NCBI RefSeq assembly: GCF_021568315.1
Contig: NZ_JAKGSI010000007.1
Coordinates: 1-64,000, forward strand
Length of the DNA stretch: 64,000 bases
DNA from: Corynebacterium uropygiale
GTDB lineage: Bacteria; Actinomycetota; Actinomycetes; Mycobacteriales; Mycobacteriaceae
Direction of reading: 5' to 3'
The stretch's first letter is position 1. Every line of letters begins with the position of its first letter. The notes beneath the pieces are model-generated. The model did no database searches. It saw only the letters and a list, made by a program, of their open reading frames with translations, and had not been told where the DNA came from. Positions 53,825 through 61,636 of this stretch are shown here, one piece after another. The position numbers and the translations under genes were made by a program.

Positions 53825-53843
53825 ATGAGCGGCTCATATGAGC
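53825..53843. promoter_or_regulatory. Alternating ATGAGC/GCTCAT repeats, candidate operator
   Basis: ATGAGC at 53825-53830, GCTCAT at 53832-53837 and ATGAGC at 53838-53843 form a perfect 12-bp palindrome (53832-53843) and a second inverted pair. It lies at the start of the riboswitch transcript and 74 bases before the importer gene. Confidence 0.4.
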
Positions 53844-53916
53844 GCGTCATATCCTACCCCCTCGCGGGATAAGGCAATGCTTGCCCCTGCGCGCCGTCCA
53901 CGCTACGTTTTTCCCT

Positions 53917-54939
53917 ATGTTGAAGAAAATCTGTGCCAATAAGGTGGGTGCGACGGCGGCTGCGCTTCTCTGCGTTGCCTCCCTCTCCCTCACCGCGTGC
54001 GGCTCCTCCGGAGATCACCAGGACACGGCCGCGAACGGCCCCAGCGCGGAGCGGCCCGCGGCGCCGCCCGAGAAGGCCGAGCCCATCAGCGCATCGCTCT
54101 CTGTGACCGGCCCGAAGGGTGAGGAGATCACCCTCGATCATGCGCCCCAGCGCGTCGTGTGCCTGACCGGCATCTGCGATGACCTGCTCCTCGAACTCGG
54201 GATGGAGCCCGTCGCCACCACCAGCCCTGACCTGCTGAAGGACAAGCACTTCATGGGGGAGGAGAAGGGCGGCCAGGTGCCTGTGGTGCAGGGCGGCTTC
54301 GGCTCTGAGGACGTGGGGGACATCGCCTCCTTCAAGCCGGACCTCGTGATCGGTTTGGCCGGGGTGCATGATGGCCTGACCTCGGCCGTCGAGAAGGTGG
54401 CGCCCATGTGGAACATGCAGCCGGATAGCGTCGAGGACTCTGTGGCCTACCTGCGGGCGATGGCCGCCCTCACCGGGCGCACCGCCGAGGGGGAGAAGGC
54501 AGAAAACACGTTCTACGACAAGATTCGTGAGAGCCGTAAGGTTGCCGACGACAAGGGCCTGCGCAACACCAAGGCGCTCTCCATGTACACCTCTTCCTCG
54601 GGCACGGGCGTGAACGTGCGTAACGAGCTCCTGGGCGAGCTGCTGGCCAACGTCTTCGACTACCCGTGGAACGGGAAGAGCGATGACCCGATGACGGCTG
54701 GGCAGTACTCGGTGGAGGAGATTCTGGACGTCAACCCGGATGTCGTGTTCGTGCAGTCCTTCGTCTTCGCGCCGGGGGATAAGGCGCTCACCGAACAGTG
54801 GAAGGACAACCCTGTATGGCAGCAGGTTGCTGCGGTGAAGAACAACCAAGTCCACGAAGTGAACACGGGTCTGTGGTCGATGGGCCGCGGCCCGCGGGCG
54901 CTGTCCGCCGTGCTGGAGGAAGCCGTCAGCACGCAATGA
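53917..54939 (+). CDS. Fe-siderophore/cobalamin-type ABC substrate-binding lipoprotein
   Basis: A 340-residue lipoprotein: a signal peptide, lipobox LTAC (Cys at about 28), then a FecB/BtuF-type binding domain with PQRVVCLTGICDDLLLELG and KPDLVIGLAG. Class III binding proteins of this type carry ferric siderophores, heme or cobalamin. The ligand cannot be read from the sequence. It starts an operon with two permeases and an ATPase, coupled by overlapping ATGA codons, and is followed by a RiPP cluster. Confidence 0.9.
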   Translation: MLKKICANKVGATAAALLCVASLSLTACGSSGDHQDTAANGPSAERPAAPPEKAEPISASLSVTGPKGEEITLDHAPQRVVCLTGICDDLLLELGMEPVATTSPDLLKDKHFMGEEKGGQVPVVQGGFGSEDVGDIASFKPDLVIGLAGVHDGLTSAVEKVAPMWNMQPDSVEDSVAYLRAMAALTGRTAEGEKAENTFYDKIRESRKVADDKGLRNTKALSMYTSSSGTGVNVRNELLGELLANVFDYPWNGKSDDPMTAGQYSVEEILDVNPDVVFVQSFVFAPGDKALTEQWKDNPVWQQVAAVKNNQVHEVNTGLWSMGRGPRALSAVLEEAVSTQ

Positions 54940-55883
54940 GATCGGCGCTCGTCACCCTGGGGCTGATCTTCCTCGCGGCGGCCGTGTCCGCCGTGACCCT
55001 GTGGCACGGTTCGCCCTCGGAGGTGGTAGTGGCCCAGCTGCGGGCGCCTCGCCTGGCGATGGCGCTGGTCGGGGGCGCGGCCCTGGGCGTCGTGGGGGTG
55101 CTCCTCCAGGAGGGGCTGGGTAATCCGCTCGCGGTGCCGGAGCTCCTCGGGGTGTCGGCGGGCGCGGCGGCGGTCATGTGCGGCATCGTCGTGCTGGGCC
55201 TGCCCATCCCTGTGTTGCTCACCCCGGTGGCCACGCTGCTCGGCGGCCTGGCGGCCGGGGCGCTCGTGTGGTGGGGTGCGCGCTCGGCGCGCTCTGCGGT
55301 GGAGGTGCTCCTCGTGGGCTCGGCGGTGGCGGCGGCCGCGAATGCGCTGGTCATCATCCTGGTGGGCTCGGCGGGAGAGACGCAGCTGCGCGCGATCCTG
55401 CGCTACCTCCAGGGCAGCCTCGCGGAGCTCTACTGGCCGGATGTGCGGCCCATCATCATTCCGCTTCTCGTGCTGCTGCCGTGCAGCGCCCTCTTCGTCC
55501 CCGTGCTGGACATTCTCCGGGTGGGGGACACGACAGCCCGGACCCTCGGCGCCCATCCGGCGCGGCTGCGCGGCCTGCTCTTGCTCTTCGCGACGCTCCT
55601 CGTAGCCTTCACGGTGGCCGCGGCGGGGCCGCTCGCGTGGATCGGGTTCCTGGGGCCGCTGCTCGCCCGGCTGTGCCTTCCCCAGTGCGGGACGCGGGTG
55701 CTGCTCCTCGGCGGTGCCCTCTGCGGGGCGGTAATGACCTGCGCGGCCGATGGCCTCGCCCAACTGGCCTTTTATCCAGCGGAAACGCCGGTGGGCGGCT
55801 GGACGGGGATCGTCGCCGCGCTCACCGTCGTGGGCCTTCTCTTGGGGTCGCGGGCGCGTGTCCTGGGCAGGAGGTCTCGATGA
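54936..55883 (+). CDS. FecCD-type permease 1
   Basis: A 315-residue permease with nine or ten spans of the FecCD/BtuC family. GVLLQEGLGNPLAVPELLGVSAGA is the coupling-helix motif. Start overlaps the preceding stop (ATGA). It pairs with the next gene to form the membrane channel. Confidence 0.92.
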   Translation: MRSALVTLGLIFLAAAVSAVTLWHGSPSEVVVAQLRAPRLAMALVGGAALGVVGVLLQEGLGNPLAVPELLGVSAGAAAVMCGIVVLGLPIPVLLTPVATLLGGLAAGALVWWGARSARSAVEVLLVGSAVAAAANALVIILVGSAGETQLRAILRYLQGSLAELYWPDVRPIIIPLLVLLPCSALFVPVLDILRVGDTTARTLGAHPARLRGLLLLFATLLVAFTVAAAGPLAWIGFLGPLLARLCLPQCGTRVLLLGGALCGAVMTCAADGLAQLAFYPAETPVGGWTGIVAALTVVGLLLGSRARVLGRRSR

Positions 55884-56854
55884 ATCCGGTGAAAAAGAGC
55901 GCTGTCCTCCTTCTGCTGAGCGTGGGGCTCGTGCTGCTTGTGGGGCTCGACGCCCGCCTCGGCCGCGGAACGGCCTCGTGGTGGGCGGATGAGCAGGCCT
56001 GGGTGACGCTCACGCAGCTTCACCTCCCGCGCGCCCTGGCCGCGGTGGTGGCTGGGGGAGCGCTGGCCCTCGCGGGCCTGCTGCTCCAGACGGTGACGGA
56101 CAATCCGCTCGCCGCCCCGGAGCTCCTGGGAATCAGCCCGGGCGCGGTGTGCGCGGTGATGCTGGGGACGGGGATGAGCGTGGTGAACCCGGCCTCCCCG
56201 CTCTCGGCGCTGGGGGCCGCCCTGGTGGGCGCCGTGCTCGGTGGTGTGGTGAGCGTGCTCACCACGCTGAGTGCAGGCCGCGATTGGGCGATCCTCGGCG
56301 GCCTCGTTCTGGGCGCCGCGGCGACGGGCCTCAGCATGGTCATGCTGGCCTCCAACCCGAGGCTCACGGGCATGGCGATGCGCTGGCTCGCCGGCTCCAC
56401 CAACGCCCTGACCTGGGAATCCGTGCTGCCGATGGCCGTCTGGGCAGCCGTCGTCGTGCTGCTCTTCCTGCCGGGCGCGGGAATCCTGCCCCTCGTGGGC
56501 GGGGGCGTGGCGCACAGTGCGGTGCTGGGGCTCTCGCCTCTGGTCTCGCGGCTGTGGCTCATGGTGCTGGCCTGCCTGCTCACTTCGGGGGCGGTGGCGC
56601 TGGCCGGGCCCTTGGGTTTTGTGGGCTTGGCGGTGCCGCACGTCATGCGCCGGCTCGTGGGGCCGGCCTCGCGCTGGCTGGGTCCGGCCACGCTGGCGGG
56701 CGGTGCGGTGGGCATGGTCGCATGCGATGCCGCCGCCCAGGGCTGTGGCCGGCTGCTTGCGCTGAGCACGTCCTCTCTCGGTGTGCCGGCGGGGGCGATG
56801 GCCTCCCTCGCCGGCGCCGCAACTCTGCTGTGGCTTCTCAGGAGGAGATCATGA
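55880..56854 (+). CDS. FecCD-type permease 2
   Basis: A 324-residue permease with the family motif GLLLQTVTDNPLAAPELLG. It starts with an AGGAGGT site and overlaps the first permease by four bases. Together with permease 1 it would form a heterodimeric channel. Confidence 0.92.
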   Translation: MNPVKKSAVLLLLSVGLVLLVGLDARLGRGTASWWADEQAWVTLTQLHLPRALAAVVAGGALALAGLLLQTVTDNPLAAPELLGISPGAVCAVMLGTGMSVVNPASPLSALGAALVGAVLGGVVSVLTTLSAGRDWAILGGLVLGAAATGLSMVMLASNPRLTGMAMRWLAGSTNALTWESVLPMAVWAAVVVLLFLPGAGILPLVGGGVAHSAVLGLSPLVSRLWLMVLACLLTSGAVALAGPLGFVGLAVPHVMRRLVGPASRWLGPATLAGGAVGMVACDAAAQGCGRLLALSTSSLGVPAGAMASLAGAATLLWLLRRRS

Positions 56855-57639
56855 CCACTCACGCTCTGAGCGTCTCGGAGCTCGCATTCCGCTACCCCTC
56901 GGCACCGGAGCCGGTGCTCCGCGAGTGCACCTTCGACATTCCCGCAGGTCAGCGCTGCGTGGTGCTGGGCCCCAACGGGTGCGGCAAGTCCACGCTCCTC
57001 TCGATCCTCGCGGGCGTGGAGTCCCCCGACTCCGGCAGCGTCCAGCTTCTGAGCGAGGACGCCTCCTCGCTCCACCGCCGTGCCTATGCGCGCCGGGTGG
57101 CGCTCATGCCGCAGGTGCTCGCCCCGCTCCAGGGGCTCACCGCGCGGGAGCTCGTCTCCCAGGGGCGCTACGCCCAGGTGGGCGCCCTGGGGATGCTGCG
57201 CCGGACGAAGGCCGACGACGACGCCACCATGGCCGCCCTGGCTGCCGTCGGCGTCGAACGTTTCGCCGATCGGCTGGTGGATTCGCTATCTGGCGGGGAG
57301 CGCCAGCGGGTGCGGCTGGCCCTCGCGCTGCGGCAGGAGGCGCCGATCCTGCTTCTCGACGAGCCCCTGGCGCACCTGGACCTCCAGCACCAGTTCGAGC
57401 TGCTCGACGTCGTGCAGGATGTTGCGGAACGCGAGGGCCTCACGGTGGTGGCGGTGCTGCATGAGCTGGACCTCGCGGTGCGCTGGGCGGAGCGCATCCT
57501 CGTGCTCCACGAGGGACGCATCGTCGCGGATGGGAGCCCCTCCGAGATCATCACCCCCGGGCTGCTCGCGCGGGTGTTTGGGCTCGACGGCCACCTCGAC
57601 GGGGAGGGCCGCCTGCAGGTCCAGGGCTCCATGCGCTGA
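56851..57639 (+). CDS. ABC transporter ATPase (FecE/BtuD type)
   Basis: A 262-residue ATPase with Walker A VLGPNGCGKSTLL, signature LSGGERQRVRLALAL, Walker B ILLLDEPLAHLD and a His switch in VAVLHELDL. It energises the importer. AGGAGG site; overlaps the permease by four bases. Confidence 0.93.
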   Translation: MTTHALSVSELAFRYPSAPEPVLRECTFDIPAGQRCVVLGPNGCGKSTLLSILAGVESPDSGSVQLLSEDASSLHRRAYARRVALMPQVLAPLQGLTARELVSQGRYAQVGALGMLRRTKADDDATMAALAAVGVERFADRLVDSLSGGERQRVRLALALRQEAPILLLDEPLAHLDLQHQFELLDVVQDVAEREGLTVVAVLHELDLAVRWAERILVLHEGRIVADGSPSEIITPGLLARVFGLDGHLDGEGRLQVQGSMR

Positions 57640-57672
57640 GAGATTTCTCACAGCACTGATTTTCATGCATGG

Positions 57673-57701
57673 TTGCTTAGCCTTCCCCCGATGACAATAA
57701 T
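57673..57701 (+). promoter_or_regulatory. Promoter of the RiPP cluster
   Basis: TTGCTT (57673-57678) and AATAAT (57696-57701) are separated by 17 bases and lie 34 bases after the ATPase gene, 65 bases before the precursor. This would let the RiPP genes be transcribed apart from the importer operon. Confidence 0.5.
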
Positions 57702-57710
57702 TGCCGATAG

Positions 57711-57726
57711 CTGTTGGGCCTAACAG
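57711..57726. promoter_or_regulatory. CTGTTGGGCCTAACAG palindrome, candidate operator
   Basis: A 16-bp palindrome (one mismatched pair) just after the predicted -10 element of the RiPP promoter. A repressor bound here would block the cluster. No adjacent regulator is seen in the window. Confidence 0.45.
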
Positions 57727-57766
57727 TCTCTGTACACATCCCCGACATATGTGAGGATCATTCACT

Positions 57767-57886
57767 ATGCAGAACATTGACCTCGACCAGCTCGAAGCGT
57801 TCTCTCCCGTGTCCACCGTGGCCGCGGCCGGCCACGCCCACGCGTGCTGCTGCCACGCCCTCGTTGAGGACCTCTTCGAGGACTAA
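57767..57886 (+). CDS. TOMM-type RiPP precursor peptide
   Basis: A 39-residue peptide. The leader contains IDLDQLEAFSPVSTV, an acidic amphipathic pattern typical for recognition by E1-like partner proteins. The rest is HAHACCCH (three adjacent Cys and three His) and an acidic tail ALVEDLFED. A GAGGA site lies ten bases before ATG 57767. A Cys-Cys-Cys core fits conversion to thiazol(in)es by the YcaO enzyme at 60262. The acidic residues after the core are unusual and could be a follower. It is too short for normal gene calls, and its identity as precursor is inferred from the neighbourhood. Confidence 0.75.
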   Translation: MQNIDLDQLEAFSPVSTVAAAGHAHACCCHALVEDLFED

Positions 57887-57906
57887 GGGGCCAACCACCC
57901 TCCGTT

Positions 57907-57958
57907 GCTCCCGGTGCCTCATCCGGTGCCGGGAGCAGCGTGGGGTTCTTTTCTTTTC
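57907..57958 (+). terminator. Hairpin with U-rich tail, probable attenuator
   Basis: GCTCCCGG (57907-57914) pairs with CCGGGAGC (57929-57936), and wobble pairs may extend the stem inwards. It is followed by TTCTTTTCTTTT at 57946-57957. It is between the precursor and the biosynthetic genes, where partial termination would produce more precursor than enzyme. Confidence 0.75.
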
Positions 57959-57975
57959 TGGGAGCAGGGGATTCA

Positions 57976-58734
57976 TTGACACTTTTACCGCAGGGGACGA
58001 GCCTTCTTCAGGAGAACGGGCGGTGGCTGTTCCGCACCTCCTCCGGCACATACTTTGACGTGGATCCGCGCCGCCTTCCCTCCGTCCACCGCGAGGGGGA
58101 CATCATCGACGCCCTCCTGGCCGAGGATCCCGAGCTTCTCCCCGAACACACGGCGGCCTTTCACCTGCTCGAGCGCCGGGAGGCGCCCACCGCACCGCAG
58201 AACGTGGACATCGATATTCGCGGCGAGGGGCTCCTCGCCCGCGCGGTGCGCGAGTATCTCTCCGCCTTCCCCGCCGCTGTCCCCGAAGGCTTCTCCGCAA
58301 CGCTGGCTCTCAGCGACGGCCCCGCCCCGCGCGACTGGCGCGCGCTCGACGAGGAGCTCGCCTCTGATCCCGAGCGCTGGTGGATCCGCGCGAGCATCGA
58401 GGGCCAGTGGTGCCAGGTGGAACCGCTGGCCCGGGGCGCGTCGGGAATCAATCACACGATGACGAGGGCCCGCCTCCTCGCGGCATCCACCACCCCTGCC
58501 CTCGACGCCCAGGAGCCCGCCCTGCTGGGGGCGAGCCTGCTCAGCGAGGAGACGGCGCCCTTCCTGGCGGGCATCGTGATGGAGACGATCCTCCGCCTGC
58601 TCGCCGAGTTTCAGGGCATCGGCACCCTCACCCGGATTGATGTGCGCAGTGGGCGTCGAGAAACCCACCCCATCCTGCCGATTCCCGCCTGCGAGGGATA
58701 CCCTGCCCGCGAACGCCAAGGGTCCCGTGTCTAG
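57976..58734 (+). CDS. E1-like/ThiF-type partner of the cyclodehydratase (RiPP recognition)
   Basis: A 252-residue protein. The TTG start at 57976 follows a GCAGGGG site and avoids the terminator; the longer GTG start at 57940 would lie in the U tract. The N-terminal part (QENGRWLFRTSSGTYFDVD) suggests a winged-helix leader-binding domain. The middle is degenerate for the ThiF nucleotide fold. The C-terminal HPILPIPAC recalls the Cys-bearing end of the bacteriocin-maturation (ocin-ThiF-like) proteins. It would recognise the precursor leader and present it to YcaO. Confidence 0.68.
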   Translation: MTLLPQGTSLLQENGRWLFRTSSGTYFDVDPRRLPSVHREGDIIDALLAEDPELLPEHTAAFHLLERREAPTAPQNVDIDIRGEGLLARAVREYLSAFPAAVPEGFSATLALSDGPAPRDWRALDEELASDPERWWIRASIEGQWCQVEPLARGASGINHTMTRARLLAASTTPALDAQEPALLGASLLSEETAPFLAGIVMETILRLLAEFQGIGTLTRIDVRSGRRETHPILPIPACEGYPARERQGSRV

Positions 58735-60265
58735 GGCGGCGCAACCTGTGTGTGAGGAGCGACGGCTCAGCGTCCCCGGGGCGGAGCTCGCCCTGCGCTG
58801 CCACTGGGTGGATGAGGAGCCGCGGCCGACGATCCTCCTGCGCACCCCCTACGGGGCGCAGCACCATGACCGCGAGGCCGCCCACTGGGCTGAGCTGGGC
58901 TTTCACTGCGTGTTCGCGGATGTGCGCGGGCGCTACGCCTCCACTGGGGAGTTCGTCCCCTACACGCGCGAGGGGGAGGACGGGGAGCTCGTGGCCCGCC
59001 ATGTGCTCGCTGATTCGCACGCGAATGGCCAGCTCATCGCCTATGGGGCCTCCTATGCGGCGCATTGTGCCCTCGAGCTCGCGCGCCGGGTGCCGCTGGC
59101 GGGGCTCATCCTGCTGGTGCCGAGCCTCTCCCTCGGCTGCGCGACGAACGACGGTCCCGGCATCTACCGGCTGCTCTCCCACACGTGGTGGTGGCACCGC
59201 CATGCGCGGGCGCGGACCCCGCGGGAGGAGGTGACGCTCGAGCGGCTGCTCGCCGATGACGCGGCAATCCTGCGCCGCCCCCTGGGAAGCATCCCGGGGG
59301 CCTTGGGGCTCGACGTCCCGGGCTGGTCAGAGGCCTGGGAGGCGCCGCACACCTGGGAGCTGCCCGCGCAGGCGGACGCCCTGCCGCTGCTCCTTTGCTC
59401 CGGGTTCCACGACGCCTATGTGGAGGACACCGCCCGCCTCGCGAGCGCGTGGCCTGGGCCGTGCTGGTGCATGATCGGGCACATCGACCACTCCTTCCGG
59501 GACCCGCACGGCCGCAGGGCCCCGTGGATTGGTGCCGCCCTCACGGAGTGGGGTCGCGCCCTTCGCGATGCGGAGAACCCCCAGGCGGCGGAGGCACTGG
59601 GCCGACGCTATGAGCTGCAAGATCAGGAGGGCGCGTGGCATCGTCCGGCGGGTGATGGGGCGCAATGCCGGAGTCCCCAGGCGTGCGTGCGCGCCTGCGT
59701 GAACTGGGGTGCTGAGCGTGGCGCTGAGCGTCGCGGTGTCATGCGCCCGGGTTCGGGCGAGGCTCCCTTCCCCTCCTGGCAGATTCCTTCGTCGGCCACC
59801 GCGGGTGATCGTCTCCGGCACCCGGAGCAGTGCTCGGCTGTCATCGAGTGGCCGGAGGAGGCCCAGACCGGGGTGCTCTGCGGCCGCGTCACGGTGAGTA
59901 CCCGGGTGGAGGTCGCGGGGCCCGTCGAGGAGCCCGGGCCGGTCACGACCTTCGCACACCTCCTCTGCGTCGAGGGGACATCCGTCCGCTGGGTGGCCAG
60001 CACCAGCCTCACCCACGAGGAGGGCGAGGTGGAGTTCTGCTTCCCGGCGGTGTGCGCCCGGCTGAGTCCCGGGCAGACGTGGATCATCCAGTGGAGCATG
60101 AGCGATGAGCCGGTCCACCGGCTGGCGGGCGACGCGGCTGGCGCGGCCGGCGCGCCCGCCGCGCCCCCACCCGGGAGGATGCTCAGCGAGGTCTCGGTGT
60201 GCGCGGAGCTCGCAGCGGAGTATGCAGCGGAGCTCGCAGCGGAAGGGAGAACAGAAACGTGGTGA
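58727..60265 (+). CDS. CocE/NonD-type (peptidase S15) hydrolase
   Basis: A 512-residue alpha/beta hydrolase of the X-Pro dipeptidyl-peptidase/CocE type: LLRTPYGA, DVRGRYASTGEFVPY, nucleophile elbow near YGASYAAH, and the acid/His part GFHDAYVEDTA...HIDHSF. The C-terminal part (about residues 360-500) is a beta-sandwich, as in S15 enzymes. The GTG at 58727 overlaps the previous gene by 8 bases. In this cluster it could cleave the leader peptide or modify the product. The Ala/Glu-rich repeats at the C-terminus look unstructured. Confidence 0.8.
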   Translation: MSRAAQPVCEERRLSVPGAELALRCHWVDEEPRPTILLRTPYGAQHHDREAAHWAELGFHCVFADVRGRYASTGEFVPYTREGEDGELVARHVLADSHANGQLIAYGASYAAHCALELARRVPLAGLILLVPSLSLGCATNDGPGIYRLLSHTWWWHRHARARTPREEVTLERLLADDAAILRRPLGSIPGALGLDVPGWSEAWEAPHTWELPAQADALPLLLCSGFHDAYVEDTARLASAWPGPCWCMIGHIDHSFRDPHGRRAPWIGAALTEWGRALRDAENPQAAEALGRRYELQDQEGAWHRPAGDGAQCRSPQACVRACVNWGAERGAERRGVMRPGSGEAPFPSWQIPSSATAGDRLRHPEQCSAVIEWPEEAQTGVLCGRVTVSTRVEVAGPVEEPGPVTTFAHLLCVEGTSVRWVASTSLTHEEGEVEFCFPAVCARLSPGQTWIIQWSMSDEPVHRLAGDAAGAAGAPAAPPPGRMLSEVSVCAELAAEYAAELAAEGRTETW

Positions 60266-61617
60266 AGAGGGTGTATGAACAAGGTTTTCTCGATATTCTC
60301 GTCGACCCCGTGTGCGGTATCGTCCGCGAGCTCGGGGAAGTCCCCCTGCCTGAGGAGGTCCCAGACAGCTTCCACTGCGTGGTAGCGAGCGTCTCCGATC
60401 CGCGCCAATTCTCCGTGTGGTTGGCCGATAAGATCGCGGGGGCCTCGGGCTTCGGCGAGGTGTCGGAGCTGTGGGCGCCCGCGGTGGGGGAGGCCGCGGA
60501 GCGCTATTGCGGGAACAACATTCCCACGGACCTGCTGCGGGCCTCGCCCGAGGAGCTTGCGGCCGCGGGGCGCTCCTTCCTCGACCCCCTCGAGTTCCCC
60601 GCCTTCGATGAGAGCCTCTTCACCGAGAGATTCCCGTACCAGCGCTATGATCCCGCGGCCCCGATCCTCTGGGCCCGCGCCACGGACGGCGAGGGCGAGG
60701 AGATCCTCGTCCCCGGCTCCCGCGTCTACCTCAATTGGAATCAGGGTTCTCGACGCCACGAGCCGCGCACCCACCACATCGCCTACGCGGGCATCGCCGC
60801 AGGTCCGAGCAAGGATTTCGCGGAGCTTGCCGCCTTCCGCGAGTGCGTGGAACGCGATGTGACGACGGCCTGGTGGTCCCTCGGCCTGCCCGCCCAGGCC
60901 ATCGACCCGGCCACGGTCCCGGGGATGGACGCGCTCCGGGCGCAGGCCCCGGACTTCGACATTGATATTCTCTTCCTCCCCAACCCGGAGGGGATGCCAG
61001 TCTTCGCCGCCCTCGTCTATCACCGGGGCCTGCGGATCCCGGGCGCGGGTTTTTCCTGCCACGGTGACCCGGCGTCGGGGGTGTGGAAGGCGCTTTCGGA
61101 GGCCTTCCAGGTGTGGATCAGCATGCACGGCGTGCTGGAGGCCGACGGCACCGGCTACCGCAGCGTGGCGGAGGGCCTCCTCTCCGCCAAGGCGTACTTC
61201 CCGCACCAGCCGGACCGCCGCTACCTCGAATTGGCCGGCGAGCGCTGGGAGAATGTCCGCGACCTCGCCTGCCAGGCCCAGCTCTGGCTCGACGAGCGGC
61301 TGCACCCCCACCTGGACAGGTTCCGCCCGGCGGGGGAGAGGATCGCGCTCTCGGAGGTCCCGGCCGTCGACATGGCGCAGGCGTGGCGTTCCTACCGGGG
61401 CACGCCCAGTAACCGGGTGGCCACCGTCGACGTCACAACCAAGGACATCCGGCTCGCCGGCCTTCATGTGGCCCGCGTGCTGTGCCCGCGGCTGCTGCCG
61501 AATTTCCCCTCGGCCTTCCCGGTGGCGCGCTCCCCGCGCTGGAAGGAGCACTGGCACTTCCACCACCCGGGGAACGAGGACATGAGGATCTCGGCCCTGC
61601 CCCTGCCCCACATGTAG
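60262..61617 (+). CDS. YcaO-type cyclodehydratase
   Basis: A 451-residue protein with the YcaO ATP-binding residues (AYAGIAAGPSKDFAELAAFRE with ECVERD following) and the C-terminal proline-rich end LPLPHM seen in azoline-forming YcaO proteins. It would use ATP to cyclise Cys, Ser or Thr of the precursor. The start GTG 60262 overlaps the upstream TGA (GTGA); GTG 60259 is an alternative. Confidence 0.88.
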   Translation: MKRVYEQGFLDILVDPVCGIVRELGEVPLPEEVPDSFHCVVASVSDPRQFSVWLADKIAGASGFGEVSELWAPAVGEAAERYCGNNIPTDLLRASPEELAAAGRSFLDPLEFPAFDESLFTERFPYQRYDPAAPILWARATDGEGEEILVPGSRVYLNWNQGSRRHEPRTHHIAYAGIAAGPSKDFAELAAFRECVERDVTTAWWSLGLPAQAIDPATVPGMDALRAQAPDFDIDILFLPNPEGMPVFAALVYHRGLRIPGAGFSCHGDPASGVWKALSEAFQVWISMHGVLEADGTGYRSVAEGLLSAKAYFPHQPDRRYLELAGERWENVRDLACQAQLWLDERLHPHLDRFRPAGERIALSEVPAVDMAQAWRSYRGTPSNRVATVDVTTKDIRLAGLHVARVLCPRLLPNFPSAFPVARSPRWKEHWHFHHPGNEDMRISALPLPHM

Positions 61618-61636
61618 GCGCGAGAGGAGTATGAGC

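Noticed and set aside
57671..57690. Partial similarity of GGTTGCTTAGCCTTCCC to a DtxR box before the RiPP precursor
   Set aside because: Only the central TTAGCCT matches; the two arms are not palindromic, so an iron box is not supported.
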